From assembly GCA_036936605.1 (NCBI GenBank), contig JAUPFV010000004.1, forward strand, positions 290,202,009 to 290,266,008: a stretch of 64,000 nucleotides of DNA, in the 5' to 3' direction. This document shows, one piece after another, positions 43,604 to 55,440 of this stretch. Source of the DNA: Limnanthes douglasii subsp. nivea (taxonomy: Eukaryota; Streptophyta; Magnoliopsida; Brassicales; Limnanthaceae). The stretch's first letter is position 1, and each line of letters opens with the position of its first letter. The notes below the pieces were generated by a model. That model did not search any database. It saw only the letters and a program-made list of their open reading frames with translations, and was not told the DNA's origin. The position numbers and the translations under genes were made by a program.

Positions 43604-45789
43604 GATCTGATGGTGTGTATGCTCCAGGTAGATTACAGTTTCCTTTGCCTTCTACTTGCCTACCTAGCAACTCCTTTGTCAGACTTTTAGTAGTGAAATC
43701 ATAACCTGACCGCTCCCCCAATGCTCATGTTTTACCTATGTTGTCTTTGCCTTCCCTTCCAAACAGCTAAGATCCGTGAAGCCTGAAGCCAGCCTACTAC
43801 CTAAACCGGACGAACAGATGAACCAGGACTTGACAACCTCGTGGCCCACCTTGATACTTCTGGAGATCCTGTTTAGTCACTGTTGAATTTTCCTTTTCCA
43901 AAGGCACCAAAATTATGTCTTTTCCCCAAAACCTGTCTAGAAGGCATGCCCTTGTTATGCTGCCGTTTTTATTTGCTTTCCTTATTTCATGTTTTGCTTT
44001 AGCAGTACAATGCCATGTTGCTTCCATTCAGACCATGTTTGATAATTGTTTGATGTTGTTTCCCTTTTAGCTTTGATTGTCCGAAACCGATAACCTTATG
44101 GATAGATAGAAGCCTCTTTCTTTATCAAACAAGGTGTAACGACACCGCAGTTACAACTTAAATGTTTTTTCCTGGTTGGTTATTGGAAATGTGTTTAACG
44201 TACATATATTTTTGTCCTCTAGATCTAATCCTTCTTGGGATTAGGTTTCACCCTTTCAAGCACATAGATAACCGTTTCAGGCACATACATACCCTAGCCG
44301 TTTTAAATCAGAAAGTTTTTATTCATCTAGTTAAAAGGACTCTGATTTGAGTTCTCTTGCGATGTACTATTGACTCAGTTGCAGAATACAACCATCGTTT
44401 AAAGTGAACGGCTTTGTACTCTAAATTTGTAGAATTACGAGTCAGAAGTCTAGCTATGTTCATTTTACAATCAATCGCCCATTTGTCTTCCAAAGCTTAA
44501 TATATGATCCCCTTGTTTCTTACGGATATATGCCCTAGACTATTTTTTTTAAACCCATGTTGGTGTTTGGTGGATATGGACAACCGCAGCCATCATTCGT
44601 AGAGGTATTATTCAATAACAACATACTTCTGAAGCTGTTTCTTTAGATGGATTTCTGGCAGGAAAGGGCTTTGTGTAGAATTATATACTAAATATGTTAT
44701 ATGGGGGAGGGCTACCCTCTTGTGTAGCTCATTTTAATTTTTTATAATCTTCAACTTTTGGAAAAATGTCCAAACAAGTTTTGTTTAAATGGTTTTCATT
44801 AGTTTTTAACATTTTTTATTCTGCCATTTGATTTAAGTTTATGGATCTGCTGCTGGAAAGAGCTTTCTAAACATAAAAATCAAAACTAAATGAATGATTT
44901 GGTTTGCAAGCTGATAACCAAAATAGATATTAGTAATATATGGATATTGAGACTTATTCTCAATATATTAAAATACGTTGGACTTTTTTAGCAGTCAGTA
45001 TATTTTAAATTTAAATTTGTTGAATGGTTTTGGGGTATATGATTAAATTCCTTAGTTTTTGTGAGGTTTATTTGAGTAGGATAGTAATTTGAAAGTTATG
45101 CGATTAAAAGGATAGCTGAGTCAACGGATAAAAGCTTGTTAGGAATAGAAAAGCTTGTTAGGTTAGCCTAATTTGTGCGGTGGTGCGGAAAGTAAAGAAT
45201 TGGAGAATAAATATGGAGGATGTTCTGATTCTTAGAGTAAAAGATAAGAGTTAGTTTCAAAGAGATTGAATATGAACACGGAAGGTGTTTTGGTTGTGAG
45301 GGTATACTATTTATCGGCTAGGAATTTTGGTCAGTTACTAGAATTTGTACCGGCGTATCATAAGATTTGTATTCACACTATCTATTTTGTGTATAGGATC
45401 ACTTTTGTTTGTTTCGATTGGTATATGTCTATTTTGCGTATATGATCACTTTTGTTTGTTTCGATTTGTATATGTGGTCATATGTTTGTATATGTGGTCA
45501 TTCAAATGTAAAATAAAATTAACAATAAAAAAATATAATTTGTTTATACATGTGATCAATTACGGTGATTAATTAGGATTGTTAACTTACATTTAACAAA
45601 ATATTGGAGTAAATTTAATTTGAAAAATATAACTTGGATTACTAGTCAGCCTATACGGATATAGGCTATAGTTTTTTTCAAAATATAAAAGAAGAGCTAA
45701 TGATTGAACTTGAGTTGTGTAGTAGGCATTCCAAAAATTTATTTGTAATATTTTTTGATTTATTTTTTGATATTTTTATTTGCTTAGTG
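43604..45789. other. 3' untranslated region of the KH gene and intergenic DNA
   Basis: The first few hundred bases after the TAA at 43601-43603 are less AT-rich than the rest and are likely 3' untranslated sequence. A GTAG...CAG pair (about 43628 to 43766) could be a 3' leader-type intron, and several T-rich polyadenylation-like stretches follow. From about 44700 the DNA is AT-rich and featureless. No second host gene was found. Confidence 0.45.
45385..45505 (+). repeat. Short tandem repeat, about 53-bp unit
   Basis: Two copies of GTATA(G/T)GATCACTTTTGTTTGTTTCGATT-type sequence, then two copies of a shorter TATGTTTGTATATGTGGTCA-like piece, lie head to tail. No coding meaning; the local open frame (45345-45572) is low-complexity. 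Confidence 0.6.
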
Positions 45790-47075
45790 GTTTTTTTTTG
45801 AAAAATAAATAAATTTAAAAGAAGGTTTATACATATTATGGGGCATACCGCGAATAATACAACAACTAAAGGAAAGGAGTGGACACGATGCCAATAAAAA
45901 GGGGTGGCACCCTGGATAAAAACTAAGTAGAGCATATAGAATGATTAGGTGGCCGAGAGCTCCACGTGTATCGCAGTCCATAATCGTGGCTCTAGTTCAT
46001 ACATAGAATACCTGTAACAAAATAAGGATTAAGTTAGATTTAAGTATGAGCTACATCGGCCGGCCTATCTTGGTACCATAGAATCTATATCGGAGGTTCG
46101 ATAAGATATGAGAAGAAATCGAGGAAGCCAAAGCCGGAGTGGATCCAAATATTCTTGAATTCCGCTATTTCCAAACGTGGTAAATGATTGCGTTGAAACA
46201 AGTTCTCCAAATATAATGATTACGAGAATTCGACCATTTTAACGCCTCAACAATCCAAGATTTCCAGCACGTGGGACGGAATAGAAATCCAAGCTTATGA
46301 CTAGTATAAGCCCGAATACTCTGAGTGAAATTACATTCAAAGAGAAGATGAGATGTAGATTCCAGATCAGAGTTGCTGAGGGAACACCCAATAAGGGTAT
46401 TAAGACCCCAAATGAGGAGCTTGTCTCTGGTGGCAAACTGTCCCTTAATAGCAAGCCAAGTAATAAAGGAATGACGCGGAATGTTGAATTTATTCCATAC
46501 TAACCCCGCCCATCCCACTTCTGGGACATGCATCCGAATAGCATTGTACGTGTCCTTTATAGTGAACGAGGTGCATCATTCCTTCGCCTTCCAAAAAGGA
46601 ACGTCTTTTAAGAAGGAGGTAGGTTGGGGAAGAGAGAGGATGAGCTTATGGATTTCTTCAAGATGAACCCGACTTCGAGCTCGCGCCGGTCTCAGGTTTG
46701 CAGGCCAGATCCATTCTCCGTTGCAGATTATGTCAGAAACGGATAGATTCTTACCCAGACGAGAGTCACTGATGATGTCAAAGCCGTAATACGATGCAAA
46801 GGATGAGGAAAGGAGCCAAAGATCATGCCAGAAAAAAGTCATCACTCCATTTCCGATAGCCACCCTGTACAAATTACGAGCCACAGGACGAAGGCGAAGA
46901 ATTTCCTCCAGATCCAAGAGGATGGGAAACCAATAGAAACATCCTAGAAGCTTTTATTTTTAATCTTTTCAGATTTAATCCAATCACACCAGATTGATTG
47001 ATTCTTATTACTCACTATTGACCAAAGATGCTTAAGGACGGCCGCCTGATTCCAGGTTTGGTTTTGCAGTTTGTA
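45790..47075 (-). pseudogene. L1-type LINE, 3' fragment with zinc-binding region and tail
   Basis: The minus strand encodes the end of a LINE ORF2. There is IWCDWIKSEKIKN-like near 46990-46960, then LYRVAIGNGVMTFFWHDLWL (46870-46800), then the zinc-binding region WNKFNIPRHSFITWLAIKGQFATRDKLLIWG...SDLESTSHLLFECNFTQSIR (46500-46310), the usual 'zf-RVT' block of plant LINEs. About 330 bases of presumed 3' untranslated sequence follow, ending TTATTTTTC plus an A run at about 45790-45798. The piece is 5'-truncated, which is usual for LINE insertions. The target duplication could not be identified. Its wording differs from the other two LINEs, so it is another family. Confidence 0.8.
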
Positions 47076-47399
47076 GAGTGAAAATTATGTAAAAAAAGTT
47101 GATAAAGATGGTTTAAACATATATAAAATAAGTTGTTTTGTTATATTTTTTTTAGTTTTGATTTTTAGATTATTTTAGATCTCGATTTTATTTTATTAAA
47201 CCATCTAAAGTTTTTATTAAAAAGTTTAAAGACATAATTTTTTTTAAATGGTATTTTTTTTATTTTGTTATTTACATATAATTTATTTTAGTTTTTAAAG
47301 TTTTTTTTATCATTCGTACCATATTTAAAGTTTTTTTATTTAAAATTGTCGTTCATTTTCAATGAAATTTACTTCTAATACTTTTTGTTATCATAATAG

Positions 47400-47830
47400 T
47401 AAGAACAATAAAATCTCCAAACTAATTTGCAAGATCTTGAATTTCTTCCCATACTTCTCTTAAAGTTACGAATCAAAGGAAAACAACCTAAAGTATTCAT
47501 GAAAAAATACATTTATTGTAACAATTTTTTCTTTAGAAGATATTATCACTAATAGTCTTTTTAGAAAAACATATCCTAAAAAAATGCATCGCAATTCTCG
47601 ATGTGCCAAACTATGGCGTTGATATTATGAAGATTAACAAATGTTACAGGTAAGTTTAGAATGGATAAAACAATAATTGTTTCAATGAGAACCTAATATA
47701 CTGTCCCAAAACCAATAGTGCTGGAAGGTACTCGGTTTATCAAATATGGTGCAGAGGTAACTACATGTCCCCAATAAGATAAAAAACATATGTTGATAAG
47801 GATATATCATTTAGATACTGAATCTTCCTT
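47400..47830 (-). pseudogene. Ty1/copia integrase trace
   Basis: The minus strand from about 47790 reads VVTSAPYLINRVPSSTIGFG, then VLIETIIVLSILNLPV, matching the copia integrase C-terminal pattern (AAYLINRMPS...P.EVL...VPVLS.LK.P). The following part is decayed by several stops. It is the only recognisable piece, probably a remnant of an old element between two younger insertions. Confidence 0.5.
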
Positions 47831-47885
47831 ATATGACGATGTATATTCATATTAAGACTCTTGAAGAGGATAAGATGCAGTAAGG

Positions 47886-48290
47886 ATGAGGATTCTAAAT
47901 GAAAGGAGTAAGAAAACAAGAAAGACGCGGGTATCTCAAAGATATCTAACCGAGGGACATCTAGAAAATTTTAGAAGCGATGCTAGTGAAAGCAAGAAGA
48001 CGAGGGTCTTTCAAAGAACTTTAGCCAATGAACATCCAAAAGACTTTAGACGAGAGGCTAGTGAAAGTAAAAACACGATGGTTTCCTAAAGATCCTTAAC
48101 CGAAAGACATCCTGAGGATTTGAGACGAGAGACTAGTGAAAGTAAAAAAGACAAGGGTTTTCTAAAGATCCTTAACCGAGGGACATCCAAAGGATTTTGG
48201 ACGAGAGAGAAGTGGAAGTAAGAAGACAACAATCTTTCAAAGATCTTTAACCGAGAGATATTCAGAAGACTCTAGACGAGGGTTGCGATG
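47886..48290 (+). repeat. 75-bp (25-codon) tandem repeat array
   Basis: Five copies of a unit of about 75 bp run from about 47905 to 48290. In the frame open at 47886-48089 the unit translates as ESKKTRVFQRTLANEHPKDF (then RREAS), so the repeat length is a whole number of codons. Later copies carry stops and small shifts. It could be a satellite-like array in a retroelement 3' region or the remains of a repeat protein. I do not recognise the unit. Confidence 0.8.
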
Positions 48291-49190
48291 GAAATATAAG
48301 ATGATAATAAAAAGAGCGTTAAATATTGTTCCAACATTTATAACTTGAAGACACATGTCATGATTTAATAAGTCATCAAGATAGGTAGTTAATCAATTAT
48401 GACACGTGTAATCTTCTGATTAGAGGAAAGAAAAACGTAAATTGTATAAACAACTTAAATTCTTATGTCAACAAACAAGGATTTATAACTTAAATCCTTA
48501 TTTGGGGATACAAAATTTGTCAAAAGCCTATAAAAATATTTGAAGCTTCCATAGCTTAGTGGGTTAGAATTCCCACTTAGTATTTGTGAGGTCTTGAGTT
48601 CAGCTCTCACTAAGAGAAAAATTTCATTATCAAAATTTAATTTGGGTGTCTAATAAATTGAGCATTTTGGACGATAAAAAACAAAATATTGATATAAATT
48701 TTGAAGAAATTCCAAGAATGTTGATTTCAACTGAGGATTCTCATCCTCTAGCTTCAACCTCTCTTCTCCATCGAATCAACAACTCCATTGTTTGTTGATT
48801 TTCTCTAATCAATAAGAAGACTCTCAAATCCTCTTTTCAAATATTTGAGATTGAAAAATTTCCACATAGGGTTCCTGATTTGGGAAAAATTTAATTTGAC
48901 ATCAAATTGAAGAAATTCAAGGCGACAGTCATCTTTTAATATCAGTGGGAAGTTTGAGAAAATTTTCAAAGTCCAAGCAAATCGTTTCTTCCACCCAAGA
49001 AGACCTGCTTGTCTATGACTCTGAGATAAGATTATCAAATCTAAGTTAAGGAATTTTGAGGTCATTCCAGTTTAGAAGCCTCGCTTCTATATCTCAAAAA
49101 GATGCCACTCATCCGTTTAACAAAGAAATTAGGTTTGTTTAGCATTTTTGAAGGTTCATATTCAATGAGCCATGAGTACAGATCCAATGG
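48291..49190. other. Non-coding DNA with one tRNA-like SINE head
   Basis: AT-rich sequence without a supported gene. It contains possible A and B boxes (48552-48606), listed separately. The minus-strand frame at 48805-49065 has no recognisable motif. The LINE to the right begins near 49200. Confidence 0.5.
48552..48690 (+). mobile_element. Possible tRNA-derived SINE
   Basis: TAGCTTAGTGGG (48552-48563) matches the A-box consensus well, and GAGTTCAGCTC (48596-48606) is a weaker B box at tRNA-like distance. AT-rich sequence follows. No clear tail or target duplication was found, so this may be an old SINE or a tRNA fragment. Confidence 0.45.
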
Positions 49191-49199
49191 AAGAAAAGA

Positions 49200-50545
49200 A
49201 AATAAATTAATTACTAGTCAACACCACATAACATCCAAATGAAAAATAACATAAGTTCAATTCAAGATTCTATGGAGGATTTCCCACCCCTCAAGAACAA
49301 CTCTGATCAGGATCAAGAGAAAACGCAACTTCAACAAGCGTAATGGAAATCATACAAAGATGCAATCCAGCCCCAACAAACCAAGAACAAGATCATTCAC
49401 GGACACACAACTTTCTCTACCAAAAGAACTACAATGCTGTGCATTTCTCCAAAAGAGATAATTTATTCTCCTTGATAATGCTAAAATGATTATGATTGGA
49501 AAATTCTCTCAGCGAATACCTTCTCTGAAATAAATTCAAACGTTCTTGTATAGTTTAAAACTCTACGGTAACTTTAGTTTATCAATTTGAGACCATAAAC
49601 ATGTTATTATTGAACTAGACCTATTATCTGACCTTAGGATCTTGTGGAAACAAAATGTCTGGCAAATAGGCCAGCATTTCATGCACATGTTAAAATATCA
49701 GCTTGACTTTAACCCTATAAAGGAATCATTTGTGACCCAAGTATGGGCCATATTTCCTAAAATAGCCGAGTACTTATACAATAGTGATACCATCACAACT
49801 ATAGCTACAGTTTTAGGAACCCCTCTTAATGTATGTATTCAATTAAAAATATAGCTCACTTTAAATTTTGCCAAGCTTGGCTAGCCCTTAAAAGATAAGA
49901 TTTGGATTGATTTCGACCAACAAGAGGGTATCTGGTTGGATGTGAAATATGAGAATAAACCAGATTACTATCCAAGTTGTTTCCATCTTGGACACTCTTC
50001 TGATAATTGTAACAAAGGAAAAAATATTAATGCTTATCAAGATAATGAAAATAAAGAAATTACTGAAAACTTTTCTAAGGACCAACCTAAACCCAAATGG
50101 AGTAAAAAACAAAAAATCAACTCCATTATTATCAGAAATGAAACAAATAACAATAATGACACTAATGAGTCCAAAAATGTCAATATTGTTATCAATAGTA
50201 ATCACACTAAAAAACATACTACACCAGAATCCAAAAATCATAATCACTCTCCACCAAATATAATTGAACCAATTGATGAAACCAATCTAGATATCATATA
50301 AGCTATGCATCCCATTGATATAAACAATAGGTTTGACACATTAATTTAATCATCAGATGAAGAGAAATCTAATGAATCCTCAAATTCTACATTGAGTGGT
50401 AATTTTCCAACTCCCCTATCTTTTCCCAGTCTGAAAAACATCACGAGTTTACTGAAATCACACCTAAAAAATCCAAAAAACTGAGCTTAAACAAAGACAT
50501 AAAATTGCGAATGAACCTAAAAAGGTCATTAAGAATCTTAACACC
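49200..50545 (+). pseudogene. LINE ORF1 (nucleic-acid-binding protein with zinc knuckle)
   Basis: Plus-strand frames include LWKQNVWQIGQHFMHMLKYQ and ESFVTQVWAIFPKIAEYLYN (49640-49780), matching the VWVRFPGLPLEYW-type block of plant LINE ORF1 proteins. After a stop comes IWIDFDQQEGIWLDVKYENKP and YYPSCFHLGHSSDNCNKGK (about 49910-50020), a CCHC zinc knuckle that has lost one Cys. The C-terminus is Asn/Lys-rich. ORF1 binds the element RNA. The 5' end of the LINE is not sharp; it is set near 49200, where coding-like composition starts. Some stops are present. Confidence 0.7.
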
Positions 50546-50559
50546 TCTAGTTTTAAATG

Positions 50560-51306
50560 AGTATCAAAAATTTAAGTTGGAATGTTAGAGGTATAAGCAA
50601 TAAAAGTACAATAAGAAGATTGAAATTCATAATTAAAAAAGAAACCATTGACTTACTGGCTTTATAAGAGCAAATGGTTTTTGAAAATAAATTCAATTCA
50701 ACCTTAAATATTTTGGGCTTTGATGATGGTACTTTCAATGTAAAAAGTAGAATTTGGGTCTTTTAGAAAGACAACTTTAAGGTGGGGGTTAGTTGTAATC
50801 ATGAGCACCTAATCCATCTTAAAGTTCATCACATTAACAGTAACAAGGAATTCATGGCTTATATTATATATGCAAAATGTAATATAGTCAATATGCTGCC
50901 CCTTTGGAATAAAATGAGAGATATTGCCAACAATCAACTGGAGTGGATTGTTATGAGTGGTTTTAATTGCATTACTAAAGCTTCTGCGCAACTTTCATGT
51001 AGCACCCTTTGTCTCAAAAGTATTGGTGAGTTTAATGACATAATTGCTGACTGTAATTTAGAAGATTCAAATTTTATTGGTACCCCTTACACGTGGTCTA
51101 GTAAAAGAAAGTTTAAAATATCAGACATAGTTATAATAAACAATAAGATGAGAAATTATATTGATAACATTCATATAAAGCACTGGGCCAGAACTTATTC
51201 TGACTATTTATCTATTACCATAACCCTTTCGAATATCTCATCCAAACCTATAACATCCTTAAAATTTTCAAACATGTGGAAGTTGCATCCATAATTTAAC
51301 CAAATT
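50560..51306 (+). pseudogene. LINE ORF2, endonuclease part
   Basis: It begins MSIKNLSWNVRGISNKSTIRRL at 50561, the standard start of plant LINE apurinic-type endonucleases (xxWNVRGL). It continues through stops to WIVMSGFNCITKASAQLSC (about 50940-51000; the conserved GDFN has become SGFN), FNDIIADCNLEDSNFIGTPYTWSS (51030-51105) and a damaged SDHxPI block (YSDYLSITI, 51196-51225). The endonuclease would nick target DNA. The frame ends at a stop just before a solo LTR and resumes at 51760. Confidence 0.8.
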
Positions 51307-51311
51307 ATTGA

Positions 51312-51754
51312 AGATGAGTCCGGATTTTGTCACCACTTTTTGTAAGAGCCGGACAGGGGTAATTCAGACACCATCCATCTAACCGGACAGGGACGATTCA
51401 GACAACCTCCACTTACTAAACTGTCCGAACATAACTAAAGTATTAAAAACATAATACTTCATGAATAAACTAATCACTTCATGATTAAACTAATCACTTG
51501 TTTACTTAAAAGCTAAATGGGTCTTTAAACTCGACCCGAATCCATAAAAACATAACCCGAAAGGCCATATGGCCCAAAAGAAAAAGGGTATAAATACCCA
51601 ACCACCTACATTTAATGAGGGTAATGAAAATTAAATACAACTATGCAGCTCAATTCTCCCTCTACATTCTACCCAAACATTAAATACTCTCAAAATTCCA
51701 CAAAACTCTAGACAAAGTTAAAAAATTACCCTCAAACGAAAATAAACCACACCA
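51312..51754 (+). repeat. Solo LTR of a Tat-lineage element, with 5-bp target duplication
   Basis: The 443-bp block lines up along its whole length with the LTR at 57584-57991: shared start xGATGAGTCCG, ACTAAAGTATTAAAAACATAA-like middle, GGGTCTTTAAAC, the TATA region GGTATAAATACCCAACCA, AATTCTCCCTCTAC and the end AAATTACCCTC...CACCA. ATTGA stands on both sides (51307-51311 and 51755-51759). No internal element sequence remains, so LTR-LTR recombination removed it. Its first base has changed from T to A. It sits inside LINE ORF2. Confidence 0.95.
51588..51597 (+). promoter_or_regulatory. TATA box in the solo LTR
   Basis: GTATAAATAC lies in the part of the solo LTR that matches the TATA region of the young Tat LTR (57826-57835). 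It is intact and points into LINE sequence. Confidence 0.6.
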
Positions 51755-51759
51755 ATTGA

Positions 51760-53990
51760 TAATTCATGGAAGACTCCAATGCATGGTGAGCTTATATATG
51801 TTTTATGGCTTAAGCTCAGAAGATTGAAGACTAAATTGAAAGCTTGGAACCATGATAGCTTTGGCAATATCTTTACTGCTATTGCCAAAACTAAGGATGA
51901 TATAGTTTTCCATGAAAATATTTACCAAACCACCCAAAATGATATTGAGAATGAGAACCTGTCTAAGGCTAATGCCAATTTGACTCTTCTCTGGGAAAAA
52001 GAAGAATCATACTGGAAGGAGAGGATTTGCATTGCTTGGATTAAAGAATGAGATAAAAATACAGCAATGTTTCATAATTATGTTAAAAAGAGACAGAAGA
52101 AAAAAAATGCTGGCATTTATATTCAAGGTAACTGGATTGAGGATACGTTAAAATTGATGAGTCTGCTGTTATTTATTTTAAAGACCTTTTAACTAATCCC
52201 ACCCTGTTAACCAATTTGAAAACCTTAACATAATCTATAATCTCATAACTAATTCTGATAATCAATATTTGATAGAAGTTCCATTGGATATTGGATCACA
52301 TAAAGCTGTTATGGACCTTAAGACCAATAGTGTGGCCGGTCCAGATGAGTTCAACCCACTTTATCAAACTTGTTGGCCTATCATTAAAACAGACATCTGC
52401 CTTGTTGTTAAAAACTATATGGCTGGTAAAGATATTCCTAATGTGCATCCATTCTACTGTCATTTTTTAATCCCCAAGATTGACAATCATACACATTGGA
52501 AAACCTATAGACATATTAGTCTTTGCAATGTTTTCAATAAATTGGTTTCTAAAATCATCAATAATAGGCTCATGTCTATCCTTTCTAAAACCATATCTCT
52601 AGAGCAGGGAGGTTTTGTTCATGGAAGAAGCAATCAAGGACATATTATTATTTCTCATGAGCTCATCCATGACCTCAATAAAAATTCTAGGTGTAATAAT
52701 ATCTTATTAAAGGTTGACATGGTTAAGGCCTTTGGTAAGATTTCTCACTCTTTTATTTTAAACATCCTTAAATCCTTTGGTCTTAACATCAATTGTATTA
52801 ATCTCATCAATACTAGTATATCCTCTGCTCACTTCTCTATAATCATTAATGGAGAATCTAAGAGAGATTTTAAAAGGCTTAATGGTATTAGGCAGGGAGA
52901 TCCTATATCTCACAGCCTATTTATAATTACAGAAGAATACCTCATTAGAGGTATTAATATTCTATTTGATAATTATACTCAAATGTTCCACAAAACCAGA
53001 AGTAACATTAACATAAACTGCTTCGTCATCTATACTAATGGTTCTAAAAACAATATAGACAGATTAAATTACTTCTTAAACTTTTATCAAAACCTGTCTA
53101 GCCAAACTATTAATAAGGATAAGTCAAGTTCAATTGTGCCTTTTAATATTAATGGTCAAAGAACCAAAAAGCTAGTGAAGATGCTTCTGGCTTTAAAAGT
53201 AAACATTTGCCCTTAAAATACATAGGTATATTCATTCACAATAGCAATAGAGAAAATTTATACGATGACTTGATTATCAAGGTAATAAGCAAAATCAATG
53301 ATTGGGACAGTACTACCATATCATTTGGTGGCAGACTTGTTATGATCCAATCTGTTCTTATGTCAATTCCCATATACTACATCCGATATAACATTATCCC
53401 TAAACTGTTATTAGTAGACTTGAAAGAATTATGAATAGATTCCCATGAGGTTCAAAAGACTCTAATAAAACTATTATTTAGACTAATTGGTTTGTTATTT
53501 GTAAGCCTTATAATGAATCTGGTTTAAATATCAGGAAACTTTCTGATCTTTAAACCACATTCTCGATCAAATTGTGGTATAGTTTTACGAATAACAATTC
53601 TCTTTGGGAAAATTTTATGCATTCAATCTACATCAGAAACATTCACCCTCTTCAAATCAATCAAATAAGCACGACTCTAAAATCTAGAGGAGATTAATCT
53701 CCACCAGAAAAATTGCAAAACTCTTCATTCACTAGTACTTAGGTAATGGTAAAATTGAATTTTGGCTTGACAACAATCCTTTGATCGGGTTGAATGAAAA
53801 TGATGATAATCTTTGGCACCCTTTTAACTATGTCAATAGTTTCTGGTCTAATAATAAGTGGAATTTAGAGAGACTTAACAAAATTTTCACCCATTCCATC
53901 ATTAATAAGATAACAAATATTAAAAATAAATAACAATAAGGATGATGATATAATTTGTTCTCTTGATAATTCTGGCAAGTTTAGTACTAA
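51760..53990 (+). pseudogene. LINE ORF2, reverse transcriptase part
   Basis: After a spacer with LKLRRLKTKLKAWNHDSFGN (51810-51870), the reverse transcriptase runs from about 52266: NSVAGPDEFNPLYQTCWP, FLIPKIDNHTHWKTYRHISLCNVFNKLVSKIINNRL, QGGFVHGRSNQGHIIISHEL, LLKVDMVKAFGKISHSFI, SIIINGESKRDFKRLNGIRQGDPISHSLF, and IYTNGSKNNIDRL where the FADD active site should be (about 53030), so the catalytic pair is lost. The thumb follows as KYIGIFIHNSNRENLYDDLI and DWDSTTISFGGRLVMIQSVL (53215-53355). The longest undamaged piece is 52269-53216. Confidence 0.9.
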
Positions 53991-54350
53991 GTCTACTTGG
54001 TATCACATACGAACTAAGAGCACTGTTACCAACCTATTTGCTAAAATATGGAATTCTAAGATCCATATTAAGTACTATTTACTTATTTGGAAAGTTTTGA
54101 AAGGTTGGATCTTAGTTAACTCCAACGTTCAAAATAAAAACATTACCCTTGCCTCCAAATGTCAATTCTGCCATGACATTGAAACCTCAAACCATATTTT
54201 TGTTAGATGTCCCACTACTTGGAATATTTGGAATTATTATGCTATTATATTTATTGTATATATTTCTAGTTACATGACCATCCACCACCTAATCAGGTGT
54301 TGGTTTTGGTCCACTAAAAAACTAAACAAATTATGCTAATTCTTCCATCT
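53991..54350 (+). pseudogene. LINE ORF2, zinc-binding region after the reverse transcriptase
   Basis: KIWNSKIHIKYYLLIWKVLKGWILVNSNVQ and ASKCQFCHDIETSNHIFVRCPTTWNIW (54050-54230) match the zf-RVT block of plant LINEs, with the Cys/His spacing CxxC...H...C kept. This part likely helps bind RNA or target DNA. Confidence 0.85.
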
Positions 54351-54519
54351 ATCATTTGTTGGGCAATATGACATTATAGAAATAAGTCTAAGCACAAAGG
54401 TTTAAATATCACCCAGAAGATTATCATTGACAAACTTAATCAGTTGTTATATAATCTTGATTGTTGTAATTTCTTAATACTAAATCTTGGTATGGTGACA
54501 TTAAAATTGCTAATAAACT

Positions 54520-54960
54520 TGGCTATTATATGCATGATGTTCCTCCTAAGCCTACCATGATTGAATGGCTCCTTCCTAACATTGATAAAATAAAGTCAAA
54601 TACTGATGGCTCCAACATGTTCAATGGAGAATCTAGTGGTGCATGGATAATTATAAATGCAAATGGTAATGATTTATTTGCATGTGGTAATCTGTATGGC
54701 AATCAATCGTACTTAATTGCTGAATGTAGGGCTATACTTGATGACTTAATCATATGTAACAATAAAGACCTTATAAATGTCGACATAAAGACTAATTCAG
54801 CTTTACCTATTGACATGTTGGCTAAAATGGACAGTCTTAGGTTCTTAAAATCCATCCTTAATTGTTACAGAACCCTTAACTTTCCAAATATGACAATTAA
54901 ATACATCTCACGAGTCCAAAACCAAGTTGTAGATTGACTTGCACGTTGGACTCTGAATTG
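54520..54960 (+). pseudogene. LINE ORF2, C-terminal RNase H domain
   Basis: Frame 54530-54937 gives DKIKSNTDGSNMFNGESSGA (first Asp, in NTDGS), IAECRAILDDLIICNN (Glu), VDIKTNSALPID (in place of the ExDS block) and ISRVQNQVVD followed by a stop and LAR (in place of NxxAD.LA). This RVT_3-type RNase H is an optional addition to L1-type LINEs in plants. The LINE at 24.4-26.85 kb has the same domain with similar wording (DGNLIYDIGNMYG there, NGNDLFACGNLYG here), so the two are related. Confidence 0.8.
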
Positions 54961-55440
54961 TAAAATGAACATGACCATAAATGGTAACTAAATATCAAAC
55001 CCTTTGAAGGCTATATTCTTCCTTGAAATTTTGGAATGCGGTTAATCTTAAAACTGAGGATTAAGCAATTTCATTTATTTTATTGCACTTATATAGTTTG
55101 ATTATTATTTCAATTTGTGCTCATACTTTAAAAAATAATATTTTTGGTCTCAATTACTAATCTTGATTCAAGATTTGTCATCCAGTTTCTACTTAAGTGG
55201 AATTGGTGGCTAAAAGATGAGGCAAGGCTATTCTTAAATCACAAAATCTTTTATATGTTTATTGTTGCCAAGTATAAATTCTCATGTAGATTTACATTCT
55301 CATGTTGTAATTACCTTTTTATTCTTAATATAACTAGCTTAATCTAGTAGTTACTTTTGTAAATATTTGTAAATGATTATCCCAAATCAATAAAGAGGTT
55401 ACTCATTTAAAAATAAATAAATAAATCTTTATATGCGGAT
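54961..55440 (+). other. LINE 3' untranslated region and tail
   Basis: AT-rich, non-coding sequence after the RNase H, with AATCAATAAAGAGG near 55385-55398 (a polyadenylation-like AATAAA) and a tail-like TAAAAATAAATAAATAAAT at 55409-55427. This marks the likely 3' end of the plus-strand LINE. Confidence 0.6.

Noticed and set aside
44162..44350. 62-residue plus-strand frame downstream of the KH gene
   Set aside because: Low-complexity hydrophobic translation, no motif or start context; the DNA is probably 3' untranslated or intergenic.
45678..45981. Two minus-strand frames of 65-85 residues
   Set aside because: They fall in the presumed 3' untranslated region and tail of the LINE fragment, with no motif.
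47886..48290. CRISPR-like array
   Set aside because: Units are contiguous with no unique spacers, and this is plant nuclear DNA.
50809..50991. Minus-strand frame in the LINE
   Set aside because: Shadow of the plus-strand endonuclease coding.
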